Source: Sphingobacterium alimentarium
GTDB lineage: Bacteria; Bacteroidota; Bacteroidia; Sphingobacteriales; Sphingobacteriaceae
NCBI RefSeq assembly: GCF_004342685.1
Contig: NZ_SMBZ01000018.1
Coordinates: 1 to 64,000 of the forward strand
DNA length: 64,000 bases
Reading direction: 5' to 3'
Shown: piece after piece, positions 1-9,375 of the stretch
How positions within the stretch are numbered: the stretch's first letter is position 1
Layout of the letters: each line of letters starts with the position of its first letter
Made by a program: the position numbers and the translations under genes
Notes under the pieces: model-generated
What the model was told of the DNA's origin: nothing
Seen by the model: the letters and a program-made list of their open reading frames with translations, nothing else
Databases searched by the model: none

Positions 1-1
1 A

Positions 2-46
2 ATATATCAAATTCAGGAAATACTCAGGAAAGAAGCTGACGATTAA
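2..46 (+). CDS. C-terminal tail of an unidentified upstream gene (partial)
   Basis: One forward frame is open from the window edge to a TAA at 44-46 and encodes a short charged tail ending IYQIQEILRKEADD. A terminator hairpin follows directly, which supports a gene end here. Only 14 codons are visible, so no function can be given and the reading could be chance. Confidence 0.35.
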   Translation: MYQIQEILRKEADD

Positions 47-56
47 AAAATAAAAA

Positions 57-97
57 GCCGTATCTAACTTTTGATGTTTTGATACGGCCCCTTTTTA
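57..97. terminator. Bidirectional terminator between the upstream gene and metA
   Basis: Inverted repeat GCCGTATC (57-64) and GATACGGC (81-88), with A-rich sequence before it and CCTTTTTAA after it. It sits between a forward gene end at 46 and the metA stop at 113, so it can serve both strands. Confidence 0.7.
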
Positions 98-112
98 ATT
101 TTTTTATTAATA

Positions 113-1060
113 TTACTCACTCTGCGCTTGAATATCGCCCAGTTGAGGAATATCCCGCACATCAAACGGTGTTTCTTGGTACACATAATAATTCAGCCAA
201 TTATTGAATAATAAATTGGCGTGACTTGCCCAACGGATGACAGGTTCCTGAGCAGGATCATCATTGCGGTAATAGTTTTTTGGAACATCAATAGCCGCAC
301 CTTTTTCTACATCACGTACATACTCTTCGTGAAGGGTATAAGGATTATATTCCGAATGCCCTGTCAGGTAAAATTCTCGGCCACCACGCGAGCTCAATAT
401 AGCAATACCTGCATCTGCTGATTCAGAAAGAATTTCCAGTCCCTGCTTAGACAATACATCCTCGCGGTCAATAGTCGTATGTCTACTATGCGGAATAAAG
501 AATTCATCGTCAAATCCACGGAAGAGCGGATGCTTCTTCACTGATGCTGAATGTTGGAATACGCCGAACAGCTTATGATCTAACGGCACCTTCTCCACAC
601 CATAGAAATGGTATAATGCAGCTTGTGAAGCCCAGCAAATGTAAAGCGATGATGTGACGTGCGTACGCGCCCAATCCATGATCTTAACCATCTCTTCCCA
701 ATAATTGACCTCTTCAAAATCCAACATCTCCACCGGTGCGCCTGTCACAATCAATCCATCATAAAACTGATCTGCTACCTCATCAAAGTTTTTGTAAAAG
801 AGCTCCAGATGCTCCAAGGGCGTATTTTTAGAAACATGCGTTTCCAAACGCAAGAATTCCATTTCTACTTGCAATGGATTATTCGATAATAACCGAATAA
901 AATCTGTTTCCGTCGAAATTTTCAGGGGCATCAAGTTCAGCACGAGTAATCGCAACGGTCTAATATCTTGTTCGTTGGCGCGCAAACTACTCATCACAAA
1001 TATATTCTCGCGCTTCAACAGTTCTATCGCTGGCAAGTTATCGGGTATCTTTACTGGCAT
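113..1060 (-). CDS. metA: Homoserine O-acetyltransferase, MetA type
   Basis: 315 aa, full length for the MetA (HTS) family, which activates homoserine with an acyl-CoA in the cytoplasm for methionine synthesis. The catalytic Cys142 (ICWASQ), His235 and Glu237 (TGHSEYN) are all present. In this family the residue at position 111 sets acyl donor choice: Gly gives succinyl-CoA and Glu gives acetyl-CoA. Here [10 protein letters not shown] puts Glu at 111, so acetyl-CoA is the predicted donor despite the usual 'succinyltransferase' name. O-acetylhomoserine would then be sulfhydrylated with sulfide from the sulfate operon at the other end of the window. Upstream, 1061-1147 shows no SAM riboswitch that I can recognise. 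Confidence 0.95.
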   Translation of the reverse strand: MPVKIPDNLPAIELLKRENIFVMSSLRANEQDIRPLRLLVLNLMPLKISTETDFIRLLSNNPLQVEMEFLRLETHVSKNTPLEHLELFYKNFDEVADQFYDGLIVTGAPVEMLDFEEVNYWEEMVKIMDWARTHVTSSLYICWASQAALYHFYGVEKVPLDHKLFGVFQHSASVKKHPLFRGFDDEFFIPHSRHTTIDREDVLSKQGLEILSESADAGIAILSSRGGREFYLTGHSEYNPYTLHEEYVRDVEKGAAIDVPKNYYRNDDPAQEPVIRWASHANLLFNNWLNYYVYQETPFDVRDIPQLGDIQAQSE

Positions 1061-1270
1061 ATTATAATTATCTCCAAAAGGTTTAGGATATCTATTACTA
1101 GATAAGCACTACTTGTTGATTTCAGAGGCCAAATTACAACATATAGTTTGTTTGAAAAAATTAGATCCTACTTTTTTGCCAAGATTCATTTGTGGAATCT
1201 AAAAATTTTACAAAAAGTTAATTTGTTCAGTCATACTTTCTTCTTAGCTTCGCATGAAATAACTACACAT

Positions 1271-2023
1271 ATGCGCTCTTACACTAAGATATTTGCATTG
1301 CTGCTCACCGTCATTACATTTACGAACTGCAGCACCCCCAAAATCGCTTCTCTCCAATCAGCGGATATTTACAGAATCGATAGCACGATAACGCAAGATA
1401 GTTCCATTGTCAATTACTATCGTCCTTTCAAAGAGAAAATGGAACAAGAAATGAATAGAGTGATTGGCCATACCACAAATAGTCTAACAAAAAGTCGTTC
1501 AGAAGCCGAATTCACAGCCGGCAATTTCTTCGTCGATGCGATGTTAGCTATCGGCCAACGTATAGATCCTACAGCCCAAATTTCATTGGCTACCAAAGGT
1601 GGCATTCGTTCCGAAGTCGATAAAGGTCCCATTACTGTTGGCAATATCTTCGAACTCATGCCTTTCGAAAATGCCATATCTATTTTAGAACTTTCGGGCC
1701 AAGACATTAATACGCTATTGCACTTTATCGCCAAAACCGGCGGTCAACCAATCGGTGGAATGACGATGAAAATTAAAGATCAACAACCTTTTGATGTGAT
1801 GATCCAAGGTCAGCCATTTGACATTAACAAAACCTACAAATTGGTTACGTACGACTATTTGGCAAATGGTGGAGATTATGTAGAAGGATTAACGTCACCA
1901 TTGAAGCGAGTGGATACTGGCATTATCGTTAGAAATGGTCTTATCGACTACATTGAGCAATTAACTAAAGAAGGAAAAAGTATTAACACGACATTAGATG
2001 GAAGAGTTAAAATCATTAAATAG
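1271..2023 (+). CDS. 5'-nucleotidase C-terminal-domain lipoprotein
   Basis: I start the gene at ATG 1271, not at the upstream in-frame TTG (1148), because this gives a lipoprotein signal peptide (MRSYTKIFALLLTVITFTNC, lipobox TFTNC). The roughly 250 aa protein is the substrate-binding C-terminal domain of UshA-type 5'-nucleotidases alone, with GGIRSEV, a PFENA motif and YDYLANGGDY, the nucleobase/ribose pocket region. It lacks the metal-binding phosphoesterase domain, which the next gene supplies. The two genes overlap by 26 bp, so translation is probably coupled. Likely role: periplasmic or surface nucleotide hydrolysis as a two-subunit enzyme. The pairing is inferred from the domains and overlap. 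Confidence 0.85.
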   Translation: MRSYTKIFALLLTVITFTNCSTPKIASLQSADIYRIDSTITQDSSIVNYYRPFKEKMEQEMNRVIGHTTNSLTKSRSEAEFTAGNFFVDAMLAIGQRIDPTAQISLATKGGIRSEVDKGPITVGNIFELMPFENAISILELSGQDINTLLHFIAKTGGQPIGGMTMKIKDQQPFDVMIQGQPFDINKTYKLVTYDYLANGGDYVEGLTSPLKRVDTGIIVRNGLIDYIEQLTKEGKSINTTLDGRVKIIK

Positions 2024-2945
2024 AAGAAGTTTTCTACGAAATCTAGGTGTACTTGGTGGAACATTAGCCGTTAGTCAGCTTCCTCAATTTGTTCAAGCAA
2101 AGTCATCTAAAGAGGTTAAAATAACCATATTACACAGCAATGATGTACACAGCCGCATCGAACCTTTTCCAATGGACGGTTCTCGATTCCAAGGACTAGG
2201 GGGCATAGCGCGGAGAAGTACGCTTATCAAGCAAATTCGTCAATCCGAGCGCAACGTATTACTGTTGGATGCGGGAGATATGTTCCAGGGTACGCCATAC
2301 TTCAATATGTTTGATGGTGAAGTAGAACTTTCTTTGATGTCTCAATTGAAATACGATGCAGGGACATTTGGTAATCACGAATTTGACAATGGAATAGCGG
2401 GAATATTGAAGCATTTCGACAAAGCAACTTTTCCTTTCTTGACTTCCAATTACGATTTCTCACAGACTGCGCTGGCAGGAAAGACCAAAGATTATGTGAT
2501 ATTTGAAAAAGAAAGAATCAAAATCGGCGTATTTGGTCTATGTATCGATGTAGAAGGCCTCGTCGATAAAAATAATCATGCAGGAATGCGTTATTTAGAT
2601 CCTATCACTGTAGCAAACAAGATTGTGCCTACGTTAAAGGGAAAGCATAAGTGTGACATAGTGATCTGCTTATCACACTTAGGTTATTCGTATAAAGAGG
2701 GTAAAGTATCTGATTTGCGTGTAGCAGCAGCTACTAAAGACATCGATTTGATCATCGGTGGACATACCCACACATACCTGGATAAACCGACAGAAGTAAA
2801 AAATGCAGCCGGAAAAATAACACTAGTTAATCAAGCTGCACATGGCGGAGCCGTATTGGGACGAATCGACTTTATTCTTAATTCAAAGACAAAAGAAAAG
2901 CGTATAGCATACAATAACTATATCCTGAATAATGATATAGCTTAA
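1998..2945 (+). CDS. 5'-nucleotidase N-terminal metallophosphoesterase domain, Tat-exported
   Basis: 315 aa calcineurin-like phosphoesterase. The metal-binding blocks are in order: HSNDVHSR, DAGDMFQGTPYF, FGNHEFDNG, CLSHLGYS and GGHTHTYL. The N-terminus (RRSFLRNLGVLGG) is a twin-arginine signal peptide, which suits export of a metal-loaded enzyme. It lacks the substrate-binding C-terminal domain of UshA, which the overlapping upstream gene encodes. The domain order of the classical single-chain enzyme is thus reversed at gene level. Substrate is probably nucleoside monophosphate, but UDP-sugars or NAD cannot be excluded. Confidence 0.88.
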   Translation: MEELKSLNRRSFLRNLGVLGGTLAVSQLPQFVQAKSSKEVKITILHSNDVHSRIEPFPMDGSRFQGLGGIARRSTLIKQIRQSERNVLLLDAGDMFQGTPYFNMFDGEVELSLMSQLKYDAGTFGNHEFDNGIAGILKHFDKATFPFLTSNYDFSQTALAGKTKDYVIFEKERIKIGVFGLCIDVEGLVDKNNHAGMRYLDPITVANKIVPTLKGKHKCDIVICLSHLGYSYKEGKVSDLRVAAATKDIDLIIGGHTHTYLDKPTEVKNAAGKITLVNQAAHGGAVLGRIDFILNSKTKEKRIAYNNYILNNDIA

Positions 2946-2968
2946 ATGAATTAATCAAATAACACGCA

Positions 2969-4174
2969 TTGAAGTCTTTATTTCAGATATATATAAAATC
3001 TTATAAAGGATTATCTCCTGCTGCATGGTTGCTGGCATTAGTGATGCTTATCAATCGTACCGGCTCGATGGTTATTCCTTTCTTGGGCATGTATATGTCG
3101 TCGGAATTGGGATTTTCAAAAACGCAAGTGGGCTTGGTATTAGGCTGCTTTGGACTTGGATCCGTATGTGGCTCTTGGTTAGGAGGCTGGTTGACCGACC
3201 GATTTGGGAGTTTCAAGGTACAGGCATTGAGTCTTATGCTCGTAATACCGTTATTCCTGATACTTCCGTGGTTTCGTACCTTCGAGTCATTAGCAGCTAT
3301 GATATTTACGCTAACCCTCGTTGCGGACATCTTTAGACCTGCCAACTCGGTATCAGTGGCACGGTATGCAAAGCCCGAAAACATTACCCGGGCTTACTCG
3401 CTCAATCGGATGGCCGTAAACCTTGGTTTCTCGATAGGACCTGCGCTAGGCGGCTTTTTGGCGTCAATATCTTACAACTGGATTTTCTATGGCAATGCCA
3501 TAGGTGCCTCAGCAGCACTTTTGGTATTTATATATTTCTTCCGTAATCGATCGCAAAATCAGCTACCCAAAAAAGAAGAAGAAAACAAACCCAAAGTCGT
3601 AGAGCGTAACGCCTATAAGGATGGTTTATTTATTCTTTTTAATGTCTTGTGCTGTATGTTCTCCATGGGATTCTTGCAGTTACTCAGTACGCTCCCATTG
3701 TTTTACAAAGATGTGTATGCATTTGACGCAGGGCAAATTGGGTTATTATTGGGCTTTAGCGGCTTTGTGATCGTGATATTCGAAATGGTATTGGTGCATT
3801 CTGTAGAACATAGATTTTCTGTTCGACAAATAATGTTTTGGGGAACGGCGATTACCGCCATGTCTTATTTTATGCTCAATATCGATTTTGGATTGGTGTG
3901 GCTTTATATGGCTATGTTTATTCTTTCGACAGGCGAAATGCTGACCTTGCCTTTTATGGCAACTATTACAGTCAAAAGGGCGGGATTAAGTAACCAAGGG
4001 GCCTATATGGGCTTTAACTCCTTAGCATTTGCGGCAGCCAATATTTTCTCTCCTTACTTCGGGACCTATCTAGCCGAACATTTTGGCTATAATGTGTTGT
4101 GGACGGTAGCGGGAACGACCTTATTGACTGCGGCAGTGGGATTCTATTTTATTATAGCGCGCATGAAAATCTAA
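2969..4174 (+). CDS. MFS transporter (drug efflux-like)
   Basis: 401 aa, about 12 membrane segments. The loop 2-3 signature of the major facilitator superfamily is seen as GGWLTDRFGSFKVQ, followed by an Arg-containing TM4. The fold is MdtH/YajR-like (drug:H+ antiporter group), but substrate is unknown. The start is probably TTG 2969, 23 nt after the nucleotidase stop, since no suitable ATG lies before the first membrane segment. It may be cotranscribed with the nucleotidase pair. It ends 2 nt from the convergent recR stop. Confidence 0.85.
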   Translation: MKSLFQIYIKSYKGLSPAAWLLALVMLINRTGSMVIPFLGMYMSSELGFSKTQVGLVLGCFGLGSVCGSWLGGWLTDRFGSFKVQALSLMLVIPLFLILPWFRTFESLAAMIFTLTLVADIFRPANSVSVARYAKPENITRAYSLNRMAVNLGFSIGPALGGFLASISYNWIFYGNAIGASAALLVFIYFFRNRSQNQLPKKEEENKPKVVERNAYKDGLFILFNVLCCMFSMGFLQLLSTLPLFYKDVYAFDAGQIGLLLGFSGFVIVIFEMVLVHSVEHRFSVRQIMFWGTAITAMSYFMLNIDFGLVWLYMAMFILSTGEMLTLPFMATITVKRAGLSNQGAYMGFNSLAFAAANIFSPYFGTYLAEHFGYNVLWTVAGTTLLTAAVGFYFIIARMKI

Positions 4175-4176
4175 CC

Positions 4177-4791
4177 TTATCCCACATTTCTCTCGTAAGG
4201 TACACGCGTCAAAATTGAACGACCCAACGTAATTTCATCTACATATTCCAATTCACCGCCAAACGCAATACCACGTGCGATTGTACTGACCTGCACATCA
4301 AATTCTTTGAGTTTGCGGTAGAGGTAAAATATTGTAGTATCACCTTCCATCGTCGCCGAGAGTGCCAGAATAACTTCCTTTACTGCTCCTTGACGCAGGC
4401 GTTGAATCAATCCCTCAATTTTAAGGTCTGATGGACCTATACCATCCATTGGTGATATGAGCCCACCCAGTACATGGTAAACGCCTTGGTATTGATTCGT
4501 ATTCTCTATAGCCATGACATCACGCGTGTCTTCTACAACGCAGATTGTGGATTTGTCACGCTTTACAGACAGACATATCTCGCACACTTCTTCGTCCGAA
4601 ATATTATAGCATTCTTTACAATACTGAATTTTCTCTTTCAATAGATTCAATGACGACGTAAATCGAGCGACCTCCGCATCTTGTTGCTTGAGTAAGTGCA
4701 ATACCAGACGCAAGGCAGTCTTCTTCCCTACTCCCGGCAAGCGACCAAACTCTTCCACCGCATTTTGTAATAGTTTAGACGAGAAATTCAT
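4177..4791 (-). CDS. recR: Recombination mediator protein RecR
   Basis: 204 aa, usual length. N-terminal helix-hairpin-helix (LPGVGKKTALRLVLHLL), a four-cysteine zinc motif (CKECYN...CEIC), then a Toprim domain starting ICVVEDTRDVMAIE, and the C-terminal Walker-B-like region ending VPYERNVG. RecR acts with RecO and RecF to load RecA on gapped DNA. Single gene, convergent with the MFS gene. Confidence 0.96.
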   Translation of the reverse strand: MNFSSKLLQNAVEEFGRLPGVGKKTALRLVLHLLKQQDAEVARFTSSLNLLKEKIQYCKECYNISDEEVCEICLSVKRDKSTICVVEDTRDVMAIENTNQYQGVYHVLGGLISPMDGIGPSDLKIEGLIQRLRQGAVKEVILALSATMEGDTTIFYLYRKLKEFDVQVSTIARGIAFGGELEYVDEITLGRSILTRVPYERNVG

Positions 4792-4883
4792 AGGTACAAA
4801 GGTAATTATTTTTTCTGTCAGACAAACATCATGTTATTGCTTGAGAAGGCTTTATATGGAACAAATTTTGTAATATTAAATCA

Positions 4884-5165
4884 ATGAAACCGACACTTGA
4901 AATTGAATATTGCCCACAGTGTGGATGGCTATTGCGCGCTGCTTACATGGCTCAAGAATTATTAACCACCTTCCAAGCTGAAGTATATGGCGTAAGTCTT
5001 ATTCCCTCGGAGGTAACGGGAAGATTCCAAATTCGTACAGCCGACAATATCATCTTTGACCGAAAGCGAGAAGACGGATTCAAGGATATCAAAATCATCA
5101 AGCAGCTTGTACGCGATGTCATCTGCCCAGAGAAAAACTTAGGTCATTCTGACCGAAAACATTAA
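4884..5165 (+). CDS. SelT/SelW/SelH (Rdx) family thioredoxin-like protein
   Basis: 93 aa with an N-terminal YCPQCGW motif, the CxxC redox site of the Rdx family, followed by the short beta-alpha-beta-beta core (FQIRTADNIIFDRKREDGF). Both positions are ordinary cysteines here, with no UGA/selenocysteine. Proposed role in thiol redox; the physiological partner is unknown. Start ATG 4884. Confidence 0.85.
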   Translation: MKPTLEIEYCPQCGWLLRAAYMAQELLTTFQAEVYGVSLIPSEVTGRFQIRTADNIIFDRKREDGFKDIKIIKQLVRDVICPEKNLGHSDRKH

Positions 5166-5279
5166 AAATTCTACAAATTGACAAATTTAACAAATAACTA
5201 TTTGTAAGATATAGTTTTCGCTTATCCGAAAATTTGTAAATTTACTATCTTGCAAAGATCCGAAACGTAGATAAATATT

Positions 5280-5984
5280 ATGACAGGAGAAAATAAAATT
5301 AGAAATTCATTCGCCAATAAGACTTGGCAAGAAATAAAAGTAAAGGATTCATGGCAGATATTTAAAATCATGTCTGAATTTGTAGACGGGTTTGAAAAGT
5401 TAGCTAAAATCGGTCCTTGTGTATCGATATTCGGATCGGCACGTACACCGGAAGATCACAAATATTACCAAATGACCGTTGAAATAGCACGACTATTAGC
5501 CGAAAAAGGTTACGGTGTAATTTCTGGTGGTGGTCCCGGTATTATGGAGGCTGCCAATCGCGGTGCCTATAGTGTAGGTGGTAAATCCGTGGGTTTGAAT
5601 ATTGAATTGCCCTTTGAGCAGTTTCATAACAAATACATTGATCGCGACAAGTTGTTGGAATTTAATTACTTCTTTGTACGCAAGGTGATGTTTATGAAAT
5701 ATTCGCAGGGATATATCGTCATGCCTGGTGGATTTGGTACGATGGACGAATTATTTGAAGCGATAACCCTTATTCAAACAGGTAAAATCGCCCGTTTCCC
5801 TATCGTATTAGTCGGCAAAGATTATTGGAGCGGTCTACTGGAATGGGTTGAAAAAACCATGTTGGGCAATGCTTACATTTCTGACGAAGATCTTAAATTG
5901 TATCGCGTCGTAGACAGTGCAGAGGATGCCGTAGAACATATATTTAGATTCTACGATAAGTATTTATTAAAACCAAACTTCTAA
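5280..5984 (+). CDS. LOG-family Rossmann-fold protein
   Basis: 234 aa TIGR00730/LOG family. The signature PGGFGTMDELFEAITLIQTGK lies at about residues 155-175, with an upstream GGGPGIMEAANRGA nucleotide-binding motif at about 81-94. Characterised members remove ribose 5-phosphate from cytokinin nucleotides or AMP/purine nucleotides. In bacteria without a cytokinin pathway the role is usually nucleotide salvage or unknown. AT-rich leader 5166-5279 has a promoter-like TAAATTTA near 5238. Confidence 0.85.
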   Translation: MTGENKIRNSFANKTWQEIKVKDSWQIFKIMSEFVDGFEKLAKIGPCVSIFGSARTPEDHKYYQMTVEIARLLAEKGYGVISGGGPGIMEAANRGAYSVGGKSVGLNIELPFEQFHNKYIDRDKLLEFNYFFVRKVMFMKYSQGYIVMPGGFGTMDELFEAITLIQTGKIARFPIVLVGKDYWSGLLEWVEKTMLGNAYISDEDLKLYRVVDSAEDAVEHIFRFYDKYLLKPNF

Positions 5985-6010
5985 ACTACGGTACTACCCC
6001 TCAAATAAAA

Positions 6011-6040
6011 AATGCTTCCCATTCAGGAAGCATTTTTTGT
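6011..6040. terminator. Bidirectional terminator between LOG gene and desaturase
   Basis: Stem AATGCTTCC (6011-6019) and GGAAGCATT (6026-6034), with A-run before and T-run after. Convergent genes end at 5984 and 6064. Confidence 0.85.
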
Positions 6041-6063
6041 TTATAAAAAATGTCTTTAGTCCT

Positions 6064-7104
6064 CTAGACTTCGTGGTAACGATTTGCGCGTCTGAATGTG
6101 CCCAAATCATTGAAACGAACACCGTGCTTGCGCATGACTTCATGTGCCTTCTTGCGCGCGATATGGCGTATGTAAAATGTTTCATTTACTACGAAATGAT
6201 GAATAGCGTGCGTCCAACCGAAGAAAAAACAAAACAATTGGAAAGGATATGTCCACCACACCGTCAATATCTGCGTTTGCTCGATTACATTTCCTTGCTC
6301 CACATCACCGAAATAATGCAAATTGGAAGTGATAAAATGTAAACAGAACTGACGTAACAAATTCGGCAGCAATATGATATAAATAATTGGGTTACACCAA
6401 GCCAATATATCTTTGATCAGCTCCGGCATTACCCAACTAAACTGATACTTGTCATGCAACAGGTCGAAAAATATATCCGTAAAAAACGCATATAATATCA
6501 CATGCGATAATATGGTAAAAGGAATTAAACCAAACACGCCACTTAATTTCAACTTCTTTGCAGCTTTGAATTTCAAATTGCCATTATCGACCTCCCGCTT
6601 GATATCACGGAATAATCCGAAAACGCGAAGCGCATTGCCAATGACCAGATCCGGAGTGAATAATAAACGTTTTAACGACCACTTCTCCCCATTTGTCACA
6701 CCACGTTCCTCTACATCATGCAAAGTGCCGGAAAATTTATGATGATGATAATGTAATACTCTTCTAAACCATGGATTGAGCGTCAAGGGACGAGCCAACC
6801 AGATGAACAACAGCATGATATTGTGTACTATACGGTTGTTTTTGAAGTAAATGAAATGTATTAAGTCATGTTCCAACTCATGCAATACACCGAATAAAAA
6901 AGCGTTACCCAGTATCAAAGCCCAAGCAGGAAGTAAATCTACAAACCATAGATAACCCAACCCACCGCTAAGTAGCAGACAAATGATAAATATGGTAAAA
7001 CCAATAAAATTCTGGTATTTTAAGACAGGATGTTTAGCTTTTAAATTTGCATACGAAGCTAATATCTCTTTCTTTATTATGTTTGTCTTTTGTTGATGTG
7101 TCAC
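6064..7104 (-). CDS. Membrane fatty acid desaturase-family di-iron protein
   Basis: 346 aa with 4 or more membrane segments and the three histidine clusters of membrane desaturases/hydroxylases: HELEHDLIH (about 75), HYHHHKFSGTLHD (about 117) and HAIHHF (about 302). These bind the di-iron centre. The substrate (fatty acid, sphingolipid base or carotenoid) cannot be told from sequence. Start is GTG 7104 (reads MTHQQKTN), the only start before the first hydrophobic segment. Monocistronic. Confidence 0.85.
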   Translation of the reverse strand: MTHQQKTNIIKKEILASYANLKAKHPVLKYQNFIGFTIFIICLLLSGGLGYLWFVDLLPAWALILGNAFLFGVLHELEHDLIHFIYFKNNRIVHNIMLLFIWLARPLTLNPWFRRVLHYHHHKFSGTLHDVEERGVTNGEKWSLKRLLFTPDLVIGNALRVFGLFRDIKREVDNGNLKFKAAKKLKLSGVFGLIPFTILSHVILYAFFTDIFFDLLHDKYQFSWVMPELIKDILAWCNPIIYIILLPNLLRQFCLHFITSNLHYFGDVEQGNVIEQTQILTVWWTYPFQLFCFFFGWTHAIHHFVVNETFYIRHIARKKAHEVMRKHGVRFNDLGTFRRANRYHEV

Positions 7105-7283
7105 CCGATAATCCTAATAGTATTATACAAAACTACCTAATATAAATCGTAACATCTTCATATTAACGTAACATATCTACTTTAAAAGAAATCCAACTAC
7201 CTTGCTATGCCCTTCTTGATTGTTTCACAATGAATAAATACTTCTAAATTTGAGCTTGCCTTTAGGAATAATAGCTAATAGCA

Positions 7284-7772
7284 TTACTTCTCCAGTTTGT
7301 AAATAAATTCTTCGATATCGGTATGGCGGGCGCGTGCATACCCTGTATCCACCCCTACTTTAATGAAATTACATTTTTCCAACACCCTTTGTGAACCGAA
7401 ATTATCAAAAGCTACACGACCATAGATCGGTCTCGTGGCTTCCAGTTCAAGAAAATACTGCAAAGCATGCGTAGCAATGCCGTGTCCCCAATATTTTTTT
7501 GCGATCCAGTATGTAATTTCTGCCTCTCCTTCCATCATAAATTTTGATATACTCCCTACTATGACATCATCCATTAATATAGTCTGATAATTTATGGAAG
7601 GATTGCTCAAGAATTGGGTATGGTTAGCTAAATAGGCAACTTGGTCTGTCGAATCTGAAGGCATAAAAGCCGCGAGATATCCTCCTTCTTTGTCCAGTTG
7701 AAATTCAAACAATGTCTCTAAATCAGTTACAACAGTCGGTCTAAGTCGGATATGAAGTTTATTTGTTGCCAT
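7284..7772 (-). CDS. GNAT-family N-acetyltransferase (RimJ/RimL-like)
   Basis: 162 aa. The RimJ/RimL-type acetyl-CoA motif appears as YWIAKKYWGHGIATHALQYF, followed by the typical RVAFDNFGSQRVLEKCNFIKVG segment. Likely acetylates a protein N-terminus or a small amine; the target is unknown. Single gene. Confidence 0.85.
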   Translation of the reverse strand: MATNKLHIRLRPTVVTDLETLFEFQLDKEGGYLAAFMPSDSTDQVAYLANHTQFLSNPSINYQTILMDDVIVGSISKFMMEGEAEITYWIAKKYWGHGIATHALQYFLELEATRPIYGRVAFDNFGSQRVLEKCNFIKVGVDTGYARARHTDIEEFIYKLEK

Positions 7773-7901
7773 GTAGCGATCTCAGCTTTCTTATTATAAA
7801 TGTACAACTTTTCATCTGCCGTAAAAACCCTTGATGCACAATGGATTTTGAAAAAAATGTCTACTCCTCAATCGAAACTTTACTTGTTAAAGCCGATGTT
7901 A

Positions 7902-8762
7902 TTATTTCCATTTATTAATTTTTTCATTTATAAGCAAGGAAAGTTTTTTGGCACCAATGTCAGATAGATGATCCGCATCAAAATAATCAATTGCAACGAA
8001 ATTAGGCGCATTCATTAAGTTTTCATACATGCAATTATCAAATTTTGAACAAATGGTAGACGTGGTATTTATCGTGGTTTGCAATTGCTGTTCATTTAGA
8101 TCCTGACGGTAAGATTCATATGCGGGAGGAGTCAGAAGATAAACATGAATATTGTGTTCCTTACACCATTGCAGCATTGTAATAAGTATATGAACGTTCT
8201 CTTTCAAGGTTTTCTCTTCTTCCCTGGTATTAATCCCAAATATGGTATGTCTCTTTACGGATTTTTTTCCTGTATCGACTAGATCTCTTGCGTTTTGAGA
8301 TTTATACTGCGTACCCCACCCCAGTTTGGAACAACTCACGTTAGACTCATTCAATAAATAGTAAGATGCCAATCTTTCGACATTCACACTAAACTTATTA
8401 CTCAATACTTCAGAAAAGTCTGTTAAAGATTTGGAAGTGGAAACACCATAGTAGATGACATAATTTTTTGCCCGCCAAGATTCAGATCCAGCTTCTAATT
8501 TGCCATATAACGAAAAATAAGAAATAGGCAAAATCACTGTTTTCAGGTTTTTGAGCTTGTTTTGATATTTTTTAAAAATCTCAAAATCGTAATTCAATGA
8601 CTGCGAAATATGACTTGCATTAAATGTCTTGCTGCTGAAATATTCAGGATCAAAATCATAATATGCGTGCGAACTTCCGAGAATTAATGTCTCAATATCT
8701 GCGGCATTGTCTACCTCCAGCACCCTTATTGGCAGTGACCTGCCTAAAGGCTCTTTGTACAT
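7902..8762 (-). CDS. SGNH/DltD-like protein, N-terminally truncated at an intron scar
   Basis: 286 aa. SGNH-hydrolase-like blocks are visible: LGSSHAYYDFDP near the N-terminus (block I Ser) and YFDADHLSDIGAKK near the C-terminus (Asp-x-x-His dyad). Such proteins in Bacteroidota usually begin with a membrane anchor; here none precedes block I. The first 20 or so codons overlap, in another frame, the start of a group II intron reverse transcriptase, and a TAG lies four codons before ATG 8762. So the true 5' end was lost when the intron fragment joined here. The DNA is more AT-rich than the flanks. Probably a cell-surface polysaccharide O-acyl transfer accessory protein, now perhaps inactive. 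Confidence 0.6.
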   Translation of the reverse strand: MYKEPLGRSLPIRVLEVDNAADIETLILGSSHAYYDFDPEYFSSKTFNASHISQSLNYDFEIFKKYQNKLKNLKTVILPISYFSLYGKLEAGSESWRAKNYVIYYGVSTSKSLTDFSEVLSNKFSVNVERLASYYLLNESNVSCSKLGWGTQYKSQNARDLVDTGKKSVKRHTIFGINTREEEKTLKENVHILITMLQWCKEHNIHVYLLTPPAYESYRQDLNEQQLQTTINTTSTICSKFDNCMYENLMNAPNFVAIDYFDADHLSDIGAKKLSLLINEKINKWK

Positions 8763-8790
8763 TTCGGATATCTAATATTTCTTCAAGCAT
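8713..8790 (-). pseudogene. Group II intron reverse transcriptase, N-terminal stub
   Basis: From ATG 8790 the minus strand encodes MLEEILDIRNVQRAF and then a VTANKGAGG motif, the characteristic beginning of group II intron maturase/reverse transcriptases (consensus ML..IL...N...A...V..NKGA.GVD). After about 26 codons the frame runs into the SGNH-like gene and stops soon after. The catalytic RT, maturase and endonuclease domains are absent. Confidence 0.75.
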
Positions 8791-9368
8791 AATACTAAAA
8801 AAAAAAAACTCCTTCCCAGGCATTGTGCACATTGGTTGCACGGCTCGGCTCGGCTCCTCTTATATTTTACTCTCGGATTCCGTCCTACCCTCATATAAGC
8901 AGTTCCCTAACGTGGTTCCGCCGTAAACGCTCCGCCGTAAACTTCCTGTTTCCTTTGCCATCCTAACATTTGGTCCTTCCTACATTAAAAAAAATGCAGT
9001 ACTATTACCGCTGCTGATTTCTAAATGACCCATCTGACGTCCCCGCCAAATGTTTCTTCTCCTGTAATCGCGCCTACACTTGACAGAATTCATTCAGATC
9101 TCCCGGGGTAAGACAATCAACTTCCTATGGATGTGGCTTCTGTATTTACGTAATAGCCCCCGTGCAGTATTGGGCTTCTGTTTGTGTGGCAACCTCACCC
9201 GGACTAAATCCGCCTCATATACAGTTTCTGTTCGTAAGCCCCCATATTTGCCGCCAGCTTCCTTCAAATTCGCAGTCGCCCACGACACCCTTGCCTTTGG
9301 CTAACCCTTCCTACTGCAAAGTGGGTTTGGGACTTTAACCCTAGAGTCGATTGCCATGCCCGGCACAC
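8713..9368 (-). mobile_element. Group II intron, 5' fragment
   Basis: Reading the minus strand from 9368: the 5' end GTGTGCCGGGCATGG fits the GUGYG intron boundary and is followed by conserved domain I elements (CTAGGGTTAAAGTCCC, GGGCGAC, GAAGGAAGCTGGCGGCAAAT, GAGGTTGCCACACAAACAGAAGCCC spread over 9170-9330). The RT stub begins at 8790, as expected for an ORF in domain IV. Domains V and VI and the rest of the ORF are missing, so it cannot splice. A terminator-like hairpin lies 7 nt upstream of the 5' end, the target preference known for class IIC introns; I do not assign the class firmly. Confidence 0.75.
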
Positions 9369-9375
9369 CACAACA

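Noticed and set aside
1061..1147. Possible SAM riboswitch upstream of metA
   Set aside because: I could not find the conserved core or paired elements of any SAM riboswitch class; only a short AT-rich leader is seen.
1148..1270. N-terminal extension of the nucleotidase C-domain ORF
   Set aside because: It would bury the lipoprotein signal peptide that begins at ATG 1271; the extension has no ATG and no protein-like sequence.
9094..9288. 64-aa minus-strand ORF, and the 74-aa plus-strand ORF over it
   Set aside because: Both lie in conserved group II intron RNA sequence (domains I-II) and are chance frames in structured RNA.
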